A stretch of 64,000 bases of DNA from Siphonodentalium dalli. Lineage: Eukaryota > Mollusca > Scaphopoda > Gadilida > Siphonodentaliidae. The position numbers were made by a program, and so were the translations under genes. The notes under the pieces were generated by a model that was not told the DNA's origin, searched no databases, and was given only the letters and a program-made list of their open reading frames with translations. This document shows positions 48,541 to 60,814 of this stretch, one piece after another; positions within the stretch are counted from its first letter, which is position 1, and each line of letters opens with the position of its first letter. The stretch lies in contig CP136068.1 in NCBI GenBank assembly GCA_032622095.1, positions 62,208,025-62,272,024 on the forward strand. The letters are read 5' to 3'.

Positions 48541-51540
48541 CCTGTATACTCTTATATGAGTTCCTCCCTGTCCACTCTTATATGAGTTCCTGCACGTCCA
48601 CTCTTATATGAGTCCCAGCCTGTCACTCTTATATGAATTCCTGCATGTCCACTCTTATATGAGTTCCTCCCTGTCAACTCTTATGAGTTCCTCCCTCTAC
48701 ACTGTTATATGAGTTCCTGCCTGTCCACTCTTATATTAGTTCCTCCCTGTACACTCATATATTAATTCCTCCATGTCCTCTCTTATATGAGTTCCTCCCT
48801 GTCCACTCTTTTATGAGTTGCTCCCTGTCCACTCTTTTATGAGTTGCTCCCTGTCCACTCTTTTATGAGTTGCTCCCTGTCCACTCTTTTATGAGTTGCT
48901 CCCTGTCCACTCTAATATGAGTTGCTCCCTGTCCACTCTTATATGGGTTCCTCCCTGTCCACTCTTATATGAGTTCCTCCCTTTCCACTCTTATATGAGT
49001 TCCTGCCTGTCTACTCTTATGAGTTCCTCCCTGTCCACTCTTATATGAGTTCCTGCCTGTCCACTCTTATATGAGTTGCTGCCTGTCCACTCTTATATGA
49101 GTTCCTCCCTGTCCACTCTCATATGAGTTCCTCCCTGTCCACTCTTATATTAGTTCCTCCCTGTCCACTCTTATATTAGTTCCTCCCTGTACACTCATAT
49201 GTTAATTCCTCCCTGTCCTCTCTTATATGAGTTCCTCCCTGTCCACTCTTTTATGAGTTGCTCCCTGTCCACTCTTTTATGAGTTGCTCCCTGTCCACTC
49301 TTTTATGAGTTGCTGCCTGTCCACTCTTTTATTAGTTGCTCCCTGTCCACTCTAATATGAGTTGCTCCCTGTCCACTCTTTTATGAGTTGCTCCCTGTCC
49401 ACTCTTTTATGAGTTGCTCCCTGACCACTCTTTTATGAGTTGCTCCCTGTCCTCTCTTTTATGAGTTGCTCCCTGTCCACTCTTTTATGAGTTGCTCCCC
49501 GTCCACTCTTTTATGAGTTGCTCCCTGTCCACTCTAATATGAGTTGCTCCCTGTCCACTCTAATATGAGTTGCTCCCTGTCCACTCTTATATGTGTTCCT
49601 GCCTGTCCACTCTTATACGAGTTCCTCCCAGTCCACTCTTATATGAGTTCCTCCCAGACCACTCTTATATGAGTTCTTCCCTGTCCACTCTTAATGAGTT
49701 TCTCCATGTCCACTCTTATATGAGTTCCTCCCTGTCCTCTTTTATATGAGTTCCTGCCTGTCCACTCTTATATGGGTTCCCCCTGTCTACTCTTATGAGT
49801 TCCTACCTATCCACTATTATATGAGTTCCCACTGTCCACTCTTATATGAGTTCCTACATGTCCACTCTTATATGAGTTCCTCCCTGTCCACTCTTATATG
49901 AGTTGCTTCCTGCCACTCTTATATGAGTTCATCCATGTCCACTCTTATATGAGTTGATGTCTGTCCACTCTTATATGAGTTCTTCCCTGTCCACTCTTAT
50001 ATGAGTTTCTCTCTGTCCACTCTTATATGAGTTCCTCCCTGTCCACTCTTATATGAGTTGCTGACTGTCCACTCTTATATGAGTTCCTGCCTGTCCACTC
50101 TTATATGAGTTCCTCCCTGTCCACTCGTATATGAGTTGCTGCCTGCCACTAGTATATGAGTTCATCCATGTCCACTCTTATATGGGTTGCTGTCTGTCCA
50201 CTCTTATATGAGTTCCTCCCTGTCCACTCTTATATGAGTTGGACCTGTATACTCTTATATGAGTTCCTCCCTGTCCACTCTTATATGAGTTGCTGACTGT
50301 CCACTCTTATATGAGTTGCTGCATGTCCACTCTTATATGAATTCATCCTTGTCCACTCTTATATGAGTTCCTCCCTGTCCACTCTTATATGAGTTCCTGC
50401 CTGTCCACTCTTATATGGATTCCTCCTTGTCCACTCTTATATGAGTTCATCCCTGTCCACTCTTATATGAGTTCCTCACAGTCCACTCTTATATGAGTTC
50501 CTCATTGTCCACTCTTATATGAGTCCCTCATTGTCCACTCTTATATGAGTTGCTGCCTGTCCACTCGTATATGAGTTCCCCCCTGTCCACGTTTGTGAGT
50601 TCCTCATTGTCCACTCGTATATGAGTTGCTGCCTGTCCACTATTATATGAGTTCCAGTCTGTCCACTCTTATATGAGTTCCTCATTTTCCCACTCTTATA
50701 TGAGTTCCTCATTTTCCACTCTTATATGAGTTCCTCCCAGTCCACTCTTATATGAGTTGCTGCCTGTCCACTATTATATGAGTCCCAGCCTGTCCACTCT
50801 TGTGTGAATTCCTGCATGTCCACTCTTATATGAGTTCTTCCCTGTCCACTCTTATATGAGTTCCTCCCTGTCCACTCTTATATGAGTTCCTGCCTGTCCA
50901 CTCTGATATGAGTTGCTGCCTGTCCACTCTTATATAAGTTCCTCCCTGTCCACTCTTATATTAGTTCCTCCCTGTCCTCTCTTATATGAGATCCTCCCTG
51001 TCTACTCTTATATGAGTTGGACCTGAATACTCTTATATGAGTTCCTCCTTGTCCACTCTTATATGAGTTGCTGCCTGCCACTATTATATGAGTTCATCCA
51101 TGTCCACTCTTATATGAGTTTCTGTCTGTACACTCTTATATGAGTTCCTCCCGGTCCACTCTTATATCAGTTGCTGAGTGTCCACTCTTATATCAGTTCC
51201 TGCCTGTCCACTCTTATATGAGTTCCTCCCTGTCCACTATTATATGAGTTCCTGCCTGTCCACTCTGATATGAGTTGCTGCCTGTCCACTATTATATAAG
51301 TTCCTCCCTGTCCACTCTTATATTATTTCCTCCCTGTCCACTCATATATTAGTTCCTCCCTGTCCTCTCTTATATGAGATCCTCCCTGTCCACTCTTATA
51401 TGAGTTGGACCTGTATACTCTTATATGAGTTCCTCCCTGTCCACTCTTATATGAGTTCCTCCCTGTCAACTCTTATGAGTTCCTCCCTGTACACTGTTAT
51501 TTGAGTTCCGGCCTGTCCACTCTTATATGAGTTGCTGCCT
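48541..51540 (+). repeat. Distant copy of the 27-29 kb unit with an enlarged TTTTATG run
   Basis: From about 49,560 the order TATATGTG, ATACGAG, CTCCCAG, TATATGGGTTCCCCC, GTTGATGTCTG, ACTAGTATATG, TTGGACC, GAATTCATCC, CTCACAG, CTTGTGTGAATTCC follows 27,150-28,700; GTCTACT at 27,377 and 49,785 is 22,408 bp apart. The run of TTTTATGAGTTGCTCCC monomers at about 49,235-49,520 is among the longest in the window, with roughly ten members interrupted by CTAATATG and GCTGCC forms. Confidence 0.78.
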
Positions 51541-52150
51541 GTCCACCCTTATATGAGTTCCTCCCTGTCCACTCTTATATGAGTTCCTCCCTGTCCACTA
51601 TTATATTAGTTGCTCCCTGTCCACTCTTATAGTAGTTCCTCCCTGTACACTCATATATTAATTCCTCCCTGTCCTCTCTTATATGAGTTCCTCCCTGTCC
51701 ACTCTTATATGAGTTGCTGCCTGTCCACTCGTATATGAGTTCCAGCCTGTCCACTCTTATGAGTTCCTCCATGTCCACTCTTATGAGTTCCTCCCTGTCC
51801 ACTCTTATATGAGTTCCTGCCTGTCCACTCTTATGAGTTCCAGCCTGTCCACACTTATGAGTTCCAGCCTGTCCACTCTTATATGAGTTCCTCCACGTTC
51901 ACTCTTATATTAGTTCCTCCCTGTCCACTATTATATTAGTTCCTCCCTGTCCACTCTTATATTAGTTCCTCCCTGTCCACTCTTATATTAGTTCCTCCCT
52001 GTCCACTCTTATATTAGTTCCTCCATGTACACTCATATATTAGTTCCTCCCTGTCCTCTCTTATGAGTTCCTCCCTGTCCACTATTATATGAGTTGCTGC
52101 CTGTCCACTCGTATATGAGTTCCAGCCTGTCCACTCGTATATGAGTTCCA
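51541..52150 (+). repeat. 1,051-bp offset pair, copy 1
   Basis: The series GCTGCCTGTCCACCC, TATATTAG, ACTCATATATTAATT, CTCGTATATGAGTTCCAG, 24-mers, a TTAGTT run and ACTCATATATTAG recurs from about 52,592. TACACTCAT at 51,646 and 52,697, and at 52,028 and 53,079, both give 1,051 bp. Confidence 0.85.
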
Positions 52151-52591
52151 GCCTGTCCACTCTTATATGAGTTGCTGAGTGTCCACTCTTATATCAGTTC
52201 CTGCCTGTCCACTCTTATATGAGTTCCTCCCTGTCCACTCTTATATGAGATGCTGTCTGTCCACTCGTATATGAGTTCCTCCCTGTCCACTCTTATATGA
52301 GATGCTGTCTGTCCACTCTTATATGAGTTCCTCCCTGTCCACTCTTATGTGAGTTGGATCTGTATACTCTTATACGAGTTCCTCCCTGTCCACTCTTATA
52401 TGAGTTCCTGCATGTCCACTCTTATATGAGTCCCAGCCTGTCACTCTTATATGAATTCCTGCATGTCCACTCTTATATGAGTTCTTCCCTGTCCACTCTT
52501 ATATGAGTCCTCCCTGTCAACTCTTATGAGTTCATCCCTGTACACTGTTATATGAGTTCCTGCCTGTCCACTCTTATATGAGTTGCTGCCT

Positions 52592-53215
52592 GTCCACCCT
52601 TATATGAGTTCCTCCCTGTCCACTCTTATATGAGTTCCTCCCTGTCCACTCTTATATTAGTTTCTCCCTGTCCACTCTTATATTAGTTCCTCCCTGTACA
52701 CTCATATATTAATTCCTCCCTGTCCTCTCTTATATGAGTTCCTCCCTGTCCACTATTATATGAGTTGCTGCCTGTCCACTCGTATATGAGTTCCAGCCTG
52801 TCCACTCTTATGAGTTCCTCCATGTCCACTCTTATGAGTTCCTCCCTGTCCACTCTTATATGAGTTCCTGCCTGTCCATTCTTATGAGTTCCAGCCTGTC
52901 CACTCTTATGAGTTCCAGCCTGTCCACTCTTATATGAGTTCCTCCCTGTCCACTCTTATATTAGTTCCTCCCTGTCCACTCTTATATTAGTTCCTCCCTG
53001 TCCACTCTTATATTAGTTCCTCCCTGTCCACTCTTATATTAGTTCCTCCCTGTCCACTCTTATATTAGTTCCTCCATGTACACTCATATATTAGTTCCTC
53101 CCTGCCCTCTCTTATGAGTTCCTCCCTGTCCACAATTATATGAGTTGCTGCCTGTCCACTCGTATATGAGTTCCAGCCTGTCCACTCGTATATGAGTTCC
53201 AGCCTGTCCACTCTT
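52592..53215 (+). repeat. 1,051-bp offset pair, copy 2
   Basis: Partner of 51,541-52,150. The stretch between the two copies (52,151-52,591) carries GCTGAGTG, GAGATGCTGTCTG, TTGGATCTG and CCCAGCCTGTCACTC monomers. The duplicated unit is therefore about 1.05 kb, and the second copy continues differently after about 53,215. Confidence 0.82.
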
Positions 53216-54540
53216 GTATGAGTTCCTGCCTGTCCACTCTTATGAGTTCCTCCATGTCCACTCTTATGTGTTCCTCCCTGTCCACTCTTATGAGTTCCTC
53301 CCTGTCCACTCCTATATGAGTTCCTGCCTGTCCCTTCTTATATGAGTTCCAGCCTGTCCACTCTTATATGAGTTCCTGCCTGTCCACTCTTATATGAGTT
53401 CCTCCCTGTACACTTTATATGAGTTCCTCCCTGTCCACTCTTATATGAGTTCCTGCCTGTCCACTCTTATATGAGTTCCTCCTTGTCCACTCTTATAAGA
53501 GTTGCTCCCTGTCCATTCTTTTATGAGTTTCTCCCTGTCCACTCAAATATGAGTTCCTCCCTGACCACTCTTATATGTGTTCCTGCCTGTCCACTCTTAT
53601 ATGAGTTCTTCCCAGTCCACTCTTATGAGTTACTCCCTGTCCACTCTTATATGAGTTTCTCCATGTCCACTCTTATATAAGTTCCTCCCTGTCCACTCTT
53701 ATATGAGTTCCTCCCTGTCCACTCTTATATGAGTTCCTGCATGTCCACTCTTATATGAGTCCCAGCCTGTCACTCTTATATGAATTCCTGCATGTCCACT
53801 CTTATATGAGTTCTTCCCTGTCCACTCTTATATGAGTTCCTCCCTGTCCACTCTAATATGAGTTCCTCCCTGTCCATCTTATATGAGTTCCTCCTTGTCC
53901 ACTCTAATATGAGTTCCTCCCTGTCCACTCAAATATGAGTTCCTGCATGTCCACTCGCATATGAGTTCCTCCCTGTTCGATCTTATATGAGTTCCTGCCT
54001 GTCCACTCTTATATGAGTTCCTCTCTGTCCACTCTTATATGAGTTCCACCCTGTCCACTCTTATATGAGTTCCTCCCTGTCCACTCTTATATGAGTTCCT
54101 GCGTGTCCACTCTTATATGAGTTCCTGCGTGTCCCCTCTTATATGAGTTGCTCCCTGTCCACTCTTATATGAGTTGCTCCCTGTCCACTCTTTTATGAGT
54201 TGCTCCCTGTCCACTCTTTTATGAGTTGCTCCCTGTCCACTCTTTTATGAGTTCCTCCCTGTCCACTCTTATATGAGTTGGACCTGTATACTCTTATATG
54301 AGTTCCTCCCTGTCCACTCTTATATGAGTTCCTGCATGTCCACTCTTATATGAGTCCCAGCCTGTCACTCTTATATGAATTACTGCATGTCCACTCTTAT
54401 ATGAGTTCTTCCCTGTCCACTCTTATATGAGTTCTTCCCTGTCCACTCTTATGAGTTCCTCCCTGTACACTGTTATATGAGTTCCTGCCTGTCCACTCTT
54501 ATATGAGTTGCTGCCTGTCCACTCTTATATGAGTTCCTCC
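53216..54540 (+). repeat. Mosaic monomers with an ACTCAAATATG cassette
   Basis: Contains a 24-mer run, a TCCACTTTATATG-like 25-mer (ACACTTTATATG near 53,410), the cassette TCCATTCTTTTATG / ACTCAAATATG (53,541) / CTGACCACTC / TATATGTG, and a CTGCGTG/GTTGCTCCC group near 54,090-54,250. It then continues into TTGGACC and CCCAGCCTGTCACTC monomers. A second ACTCAAATATG monomer lies at 53,926 in a different context. No clean long-period partner was found for the whole stretch. Confidence 0.7.
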
Positions 54541-56230
54541 CTGTCCACTCTTATATGAGTTCCTCCCTGTCCACTCTTATATTAGTTCCTGCATGTCCAC
54601 TCTTATATGAGTTCCTGCCTGTCCATTCTTTTATGAGTTCCTGCCTGTCCACTCTTATATGGGTTCCTCCCTGTCCACTCTTATATGAGTTCCTCCATGT
54701 CCACTCTTATGAGTTCCTCCCTGTCCACTCTTATGAGTTCCTCCCTGTCCACTCTTATATGAGTTCCCTGTCCACTCTTATATGAATTCCTGCATGTCCA
54801 CTCTTATATGAGTTCTTCCCTGTCCACTCTTATATGAGTTCCTCCCTGTCAACTCTTATGAGTTCCTCCCTGTACACTGCTATATGAGTTCCTGCCTGTC
54901 CACTCTTATATGAGTTCCTGCCTGTCCACTCTTATATGAGTTCCTACATGTCCACTCTTATATGAGTTCTTCCCTGTCCACTCTTATATGAGTTCCTCAC
55001 TGTCAACTCTTATGAGTTCCTCCCTGTACACTGCTATATGAGTTCCTGCCTGTCCACTCTTATATGAGTTCCTGCCTGTCCATTCTTTTATGAGTTCCTG
55101 CCTGTCCACTCTTATATGGGTTCCTCCCTGTCCACTCTTATATGAGTTCCTCCCTGTCCACTCTTATATGAGTTCCTCCCTGTCCACTCTTATATTAGTT
55201 CCTCCCTGTACACTCATATATTAGTTTCTCCCTGTCCTCTCTTATATGAGTTCCTCCCTGTCCACTCTTATATGAGTTGCTGCCTGTCCACTCGTATATG
55301 AGTTCCAGCCTGTCCACTCTTATGAATTCCTCCATGTCCACTCTTATGAGTTCCAGCCTGTCCACTCTTATATGAGTTCCTGCCTGTCCACTCTTATGAG
55401 TTCCAGCCTGTCCACTCTTATGAGTTCCAGCCTGTCCACTCTTATATGAGTTCCTCCCTGTCCACTCTTATATTAGTTCCTCCCTGTCCACTCTTATATT
55501 AGTTCCTCCCTGTCCACTCTTATATTAGTTCCTCCCTGTCCACTCTTATATTAGTTCCTCCCTGTCCACTCTTATATTAGTTCCTCCCTGTCCACTCTTA
55601 TATTAGTTCCTCCATGTACACTCATATATTAGTTCCTCCCTGTCCTCTCTTATGAGTTCCTCCCTGTCCACTATTATATGAGTTGCTGCCTGTCCACTCG
55701 TATATGAGTTCCAGCCTGTCCACTCGTATATGAGTTCCAGCCTGTCCACTCTTATATGAGTTCCTGCCTGTCCACTCTTATATGAGTTCCTGCCTGTCCA
55801 CTCTTATGAGTTCCTCCATGTCCACTCTTATGAGTTCCTCACTGTCCACTCTTATGAGTTCCTCCATGTCCACTCTTATGAGTTCCTCACTGTCCACTCT
55901 TATGAGTTCCTCCCTGTCCACTCTTATATGAGTTCCTGCCTGTCCACTCTTTTATGAGTTCCTCCCTGTCCACTTTATATGAGTTCCTCCCTGTCCACTC
56001 TTATATGGGTTCCTGCCTGTCCACTCTTATATGAGTTCCCCCTTGTCCACTCTTATATGAGTTGCTCCCTGTCCATTTTTTAATGAGTTTCTCCCTGTCC
56101 ACTCAAATATGAGTTCCTCACTGACCACTCTTATATGTGTTCCTGCCTGTCCACTCTTATATGAGTTCCTCCCAGTCCACTGTTATGAGTTCCTGTCTGT
56201 CCACTCTTATATGAGTTGCTGCCTGTCCAC
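54541..56230 (+). repeat. 6,567-bp offset duplication, left copy
   Basis: The unusual GAGTTCCCTG short monomer at 54,761 recurs at 61,328, and TATATTAGTTCCTGC and TCCATTCTTTTATG monomers recur in order, all 6,567 bp apart. The offset drifts by a few bases toward the right end (6,570 at TTCCTGTCTG) through small indels. A 48-bp two-monomer unit near 55,805-55,900 is doubled here and single in the partner (about 62,381-62,430). Confidence 0.88.
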
Positions 56231-57310
56231 TTTTATATGAGTTCCTCCCTGTTCACTCTTATATGAGTTCCTCCCTGTCCACTCTTATATTAGTTCCTCC
56301 CTGTCCACTCTTATATTAGTTCCTCCCTGTACACTCATATATTAATTCCTCCCTGTCCTCTCTTATATGAGATCCTCCCTGTCCACTCTTATATGAGTTG
56401 CTGCCTGTCCACTCGTATATGAGTTCCAGCCTGTCCACTCTTATGAGTTCCTCCATGTCCACTCTTATGAGTTCCTCCCTGTCCACTCGTATATGAGTTC
56501 CAGCCTGTCCACTCTTATATGAGTTCCTCCCTGTCCACTCTTATATTAGTTCCTCCCTATCCACTCTTATATTAGTTCTTCCCTGTCCATTCTTATATTA
56601 GTTCCTCCCTGTCCACTCTTATATTAGATCCTCCCTGTCCACTCTTATATTAGTTCCTCCATGTACACTCATATATTAGTTCCTCCCTGTCCTCTCTTAT
56701 GAGTTCCTCCCTGTCCACTATTATATGAGTTGCTGCCTGTCCACTCGTATATGAGTTCCAGCCTGTCCACTCGTATATATGAGTTCCAGCCTGTCCACTC
56801 TTATATGAGTTCCTGCCTGTCCACTCTTATGAGTTCCTCCATGTCCACTCTTATGAGTTCCTCCCTGTCCACTCTTATGAGTTCCTCCCTGTCCACTCTT
56901 ATATGAGTTCCTCCCTGTCCACTCTTATATGAATTCCTGCATGTCCACTCTTATATGAGTTCTTCCCTGTCCACTCTTATATGAGTTCCTCCCTGTCAAC
57001 TCTTATGAGTTCCTCCCTGTACACTGTTATATAAGTTCCTGCCTGTCCACTCTTATATGAGTTGCTGCCTGTCCACCCTTATATGAGTTCCTCCCTGTCC
57101 ACTCTTATATGAGTTCCTCCCTGTCCACTCTTATATTAGTTCCTCCCTGTCCACTCTTATATTAGTTCCTCCCTGTACACTCATATATTAATTCCTCACT
57201 GTCCACTCTTATATGAGTTCCTGCCTGTCCACTCTTATATGAGTTCCAGCCTGTCCACTCTTATATGAGTTCCTGCCTGTCCACTCTTACATGAGTTCCT
57301 CCCAGTCCAC
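56231..57310 (+). repeat. Further copies of the TTAGTT/24-mer cassette
   Basis: Repeats the ACTCATATATTAATT, CTCGTATATGAGTTCCAG, 24-mer, TTAGTT run series. A 28-bp monomer with TATATATG (near 56,772) is the only extended TA step of this kind seen. GTTGCTGCCTGTCC near 56,216 and 57,062 and TACACTCAT at 56,330 and 57,176 suggest a partial duplication of 846 bp. Similarity to 62.8-63.1 kb continues the 6.57-kb relationship. Confidence 0.72.
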
Positions 57311-59235
57311 TTTATATGAGTTCCTCCCTGTCCACTCTTATATGGGTTACTGCCTGTCCACTCTTATATGAGTTCCCCCTTGTCCACTCTTATATGAGTT
57401 GCTCCCTGTCCATTCTTTAATGAGTTTCTCCCTGTCCACTCAAATATGAGTTCCTCCCTGACCACTCTTATATGTGTTTCTGCCTGTCCACTCTTATATG
57501 AGTTCCTCCCAGTCCACTATTATGAGTTCCTCCCTGTCCACTCTTATATGAGTTTCTCCATGTCCACTCTTATATGAGTTCCTCCCTGACCACTCTTATA
57601 TGAGTTCCTGCCTGTCCACTCTTATATGAGTTCCCCTGTCTACTCTTATGAGTTCCTCCCTGTCCACTCTTATATGAGTTCCCCCTGTCCACTCTTATAT
57701 GAGTTCCTCCATGTCCACTCTTATATGAGTTCCTCCATGTCCACCCTTATATGAGTTACTCCCTGTCCAATCTTATATGAGTTGCTGCCTGCCACTCTTA
57801 TATGAGTTCATCCATGTCCACTCTTATATGAGTTGCTGACTGTCCACTCTTATATGAGTTGCTGCATGTCCACTCTTATATGAATTCATCCTTGTCCACT
57901 CTTATATGAGTTCCTCCCTGTCCACTCTTATATGACTTCCTGCCTGTCCACTCTTATATGAATTCCTCCTTGTCCACTCTTATATGAGTTCATCCCTGTC
58001 CACTCTTATATGAGTTCCTCACAGTCCACTCTTATATGAGTTCCTCATTGTCCACTCTTATATGAGTCCCTCATTGTCCACTCTTATATGAGTTGCTGCC
58101 TGTCCACTCGTATATGAGTTCCCCCCCCTGTCCACTCTTGTGAGTTCCCCATTGTCCACTCGAATATGAGTTGCTGCCTGTCCACTATTATATGAGTTCC
58201 AGTCTGTCCACTCTTATATGAGTTCCTCATTGTCCACTCTTATATGAGTTCCTCATTTTCCACTCTAATATGAGTTCCTCCCAGTCCACTCTTATATGAG
58301 TTGCTGCCTGTCCACTATTATATGAGTCCCAGCCTGTCCACTCTTGTGTGAATTCCTGCATGTCCACTCTTATATGAGTTCTTCCCTGTCCACTCTTATA
58401 TGAGATCCTCCATGTCCACTCTTATATGAGTTCCTCCCTGTCCACTCTTATATGAGTTCCTCCCTGTCCACTCTTATATGAGTTCCTCCCTGTCCACTCT
58501 TATATGAGTTCCTCCCTGTCCACTCTTATATGAGTTCCTCCCTGTCCACTCTTATATTAGTTCCTCCCTGTACACTCATATATTAGTTGCTCCCTGTCCT
58601 CTCTTATATGAGTTCCTCCCTGTCCACTCTTATATGAGTTGCTGCCTGTCCACTCGTATATGAGTTCCAGCCTGTCCACTCTTATGAGTTCCTCCATGTC
58701 CACTCTTATGAGTTCCTCCCTGTCCACTCTTATATGAGTTCCTGCCTGTCCACTCTTATGAGTTCCAGCCTGTCCACTCTTATGAGTTCCAGCCTGTCCA
58801 CTCTTATATGAGTTCCTCCCTGTCCACTCTTATATTAGTTCCTCCCTGTCCACTCTTATATTAGTTCCTCCCTGTCCACTATTATATTAGTTCCTCCCTG
58901 TCCACTCATATATTAGTTCCTCCCTGTCCACTCTTATATTAGTTCCTCCCTGTCCACTCTTTTATTAGTTCCTCCATGTACACTCATATATTAGTTCCTC
59001 TCTGTCCTCTCTTATGAGTTCCTCCCTGTCCACTCTTATATGAGTTCCTGCATGTCCACTCTTATGAGTTCATCCATGTCCACTCTTATGAGTTCCTCAC
59101 TGTCCACTCTTATGAGTTCCTCCCTGTCCACTCTTATATGAGTTCCTGCCTGTCCACTCTTATATGAGTTCCAGCCTGTCCACTCTTATATGAGTTCCTG
59201 CCAGTCCACTCTTACATGAGTTCCTCCCTGTCCAC
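57311..59235 (+). repeat. Terminal 1.9-2.1-kb unit, copy 1
   Basis: Begins with a CCACTTTATATG 25-mer, then TTCCCCCTTG, TTTAATG, ACTCAAATATG (57,438), TATATGTG, TTCCCCTGTCTACTC, CACCCTTATATG, GAATTCATCC, TGACTTCC (57,933), CTCACAG and CCCCATTG (58,144), and a TTAGTT run. Partners at 59,296, 60,038 and 60,247 show an offset growing from 1,925 to 2,103 bp because the next copy has an internal insertion of about 178 bp. A C8 tract occurs near 58,120 where other copies have C6. Confidence 0.85.
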
Positions 59236-60780
59236 TTTATATGAGTTCCTCCCTGTCCACTCTTATATGGGTTCCTGCCTGTCCACTCTTATATGAGTTC
59301 CCCCTTGTCCACTCTTATATGAGTTGCTCCCTGTCCATTCTTTAATGAGTTTCTCCCTGTCCACTCAAATATGAGTTCCTCCCTGACCACTCTTATATGT
59401 GTTCCTGCCTGTCCACTCTTATATGACTTCCTCCCAGTCCACTCTTATGAGTTCCTCCCTGTCCACTCTTATATGAGTTTCTCCATGTCCACTCTTATAT
59501 GAGTTCCTCCCTGACCACTCTTTTATGAGTTCCTGCCTGTCCACTCTTATATGAGTTCCCCCTGTCTACTATTATGAGTTCCTCCCTGTCCACTCTTATA
59601 TGAGTTCCCCCTGTCCACTCTTATATGAGTTCCTCCATGTCCACTCTTATATGAGTTCCTCCATGTCCACCCTTATATGAGTTCCTCCCTGTCCAATCTT
59701 ATATGAGTTGCTGCCTGCCACTCTTATATGAGTTCATCCATGTCCACTCTTATATGAGTTTCTCCCTGTCCACTCTTATATGAGTTGCTGCCTGCCACTA
59801 GTATATGAGTTCATCCATGTCCACTCTTATATGAGTTGCTGTCTGTCCACTCTTATATGAGTTCCTCCTGTCCACTCTTATATGAGTTGGACCTGTATAC
59901 TCTTATATGAGTTCCTCCCTGTCCACTCTTATATGAGTTGCTGTCTGTCCACTCTTATATGAGTTGCTGCATGACCACTCTTATATGAATTCATCCTTGT
60001 CCACTCTTATATGAGTTCCTCCCTGTCCACTCTTATATGACTTCCTGCCTGTCCACTCTTATATGAATTCCTCCTTGTCCACTCTTATATGAGTTCATCC
60101 CTGTCCACTCTTATATGAGTTCCTCACAGTCCACTCTTATATGAGTTCCTCATTGTCCACTCTTATATGAGTCCCTCATTGTCCACTCTTATATGAGTTG
60201 CTGCCTGTCCACTCGTATATGAGTTCCCCCCTGTCCACTCTTGTGAGTTCCCCATTGTCCACTCGAATATGAGTTGCTGCCTGTCCACTATTATATGAGT
60301 TCCAGTCTGTCCACTCTTATATGAGTTCCTCATTTTCCACTCTTATATGAGTTCCTCATTTTCCACTCTTATATGAGTTCCTCCCAGTCCACTCTTATAT
60401 GAGTTGCTGCCTGTCCACTATTATATGAGTCCCACCTGTCCACTCTTGTGTGAATTCCTGCATGTCCACTCTTATATGAGTTCTTCCCTGTCCACTCTTA
60501 TATGAGTTCCTCCCTGTCCACTCTTATATGAGTTCCTCCCTGTCCACTCTTATATGAGTTCCTCCCTGTCCACTCTTATATGAGTTCCTCCCTGTCCACT
60601 CTTATATGAGTTCCTCCCTGTCCACTCTTATATGAGTTCCTCCCTGTCCACTCTTATATTAGTTCATCCCTGTACACTCATATATTAGTTTCTCCCTGTC
60701 CTCTCTTATATGAGTTCCTCCCTGTCCACTCTTATATGAGTTGCTGCCTGTCCACTCGTATATGAGTTCCAGCCTGTCCA
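59236..60780 (+). repeat. Terminal 1.9-2.1-kb unit, copy 2 with 178-bp insertion
   Basis: Follows copy 1 directly and carries the same markers (ACTCAAATATG at 59,363, TGACTTCC at 60,038, CCCCATTG near 60,247). About seven monomers near 59,770-59,950 (ACTAGTATATG, GTTGCTGTCTG, TTGGACC group) are present here and absent in copy 1. The third copy at 63,126-64,000 has this group too, so copy 1 may have lost it. Confidence 0.83.
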
Positions 60781-60814
60781 CTCTTATGAGTTCATCCATG
60801 TCCACTCTTATATG

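Noticed and set aside
50515-50712. 65-codon minus-strand ORF
   Set aside because: Complement of the same monomers. It ends at the ATATAA-derived TAA that occurs once per 78 nt and has no independent coding signal.
51575-51802. 75-codon minus-strand ORF
   Set aside because: Hydrophilic periodic peptide produced by the purine-rich strand of the repeat. Composition and period follow from the monomer.
53471-53680. 69-codon plus-strand ORF
   Set aside because: Repeat shadow; begins at ATGAGT of a monomer and ends at the standard repeat stop.
54555-54785. 76-codon plus-strand ORF, with a near-identical partner at 61,122-61,352
   Set aside because: The partner lies 6,567 bp away because the whole segment is duplicated. 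Conservation reflects recent duplication, not selection on a protein.
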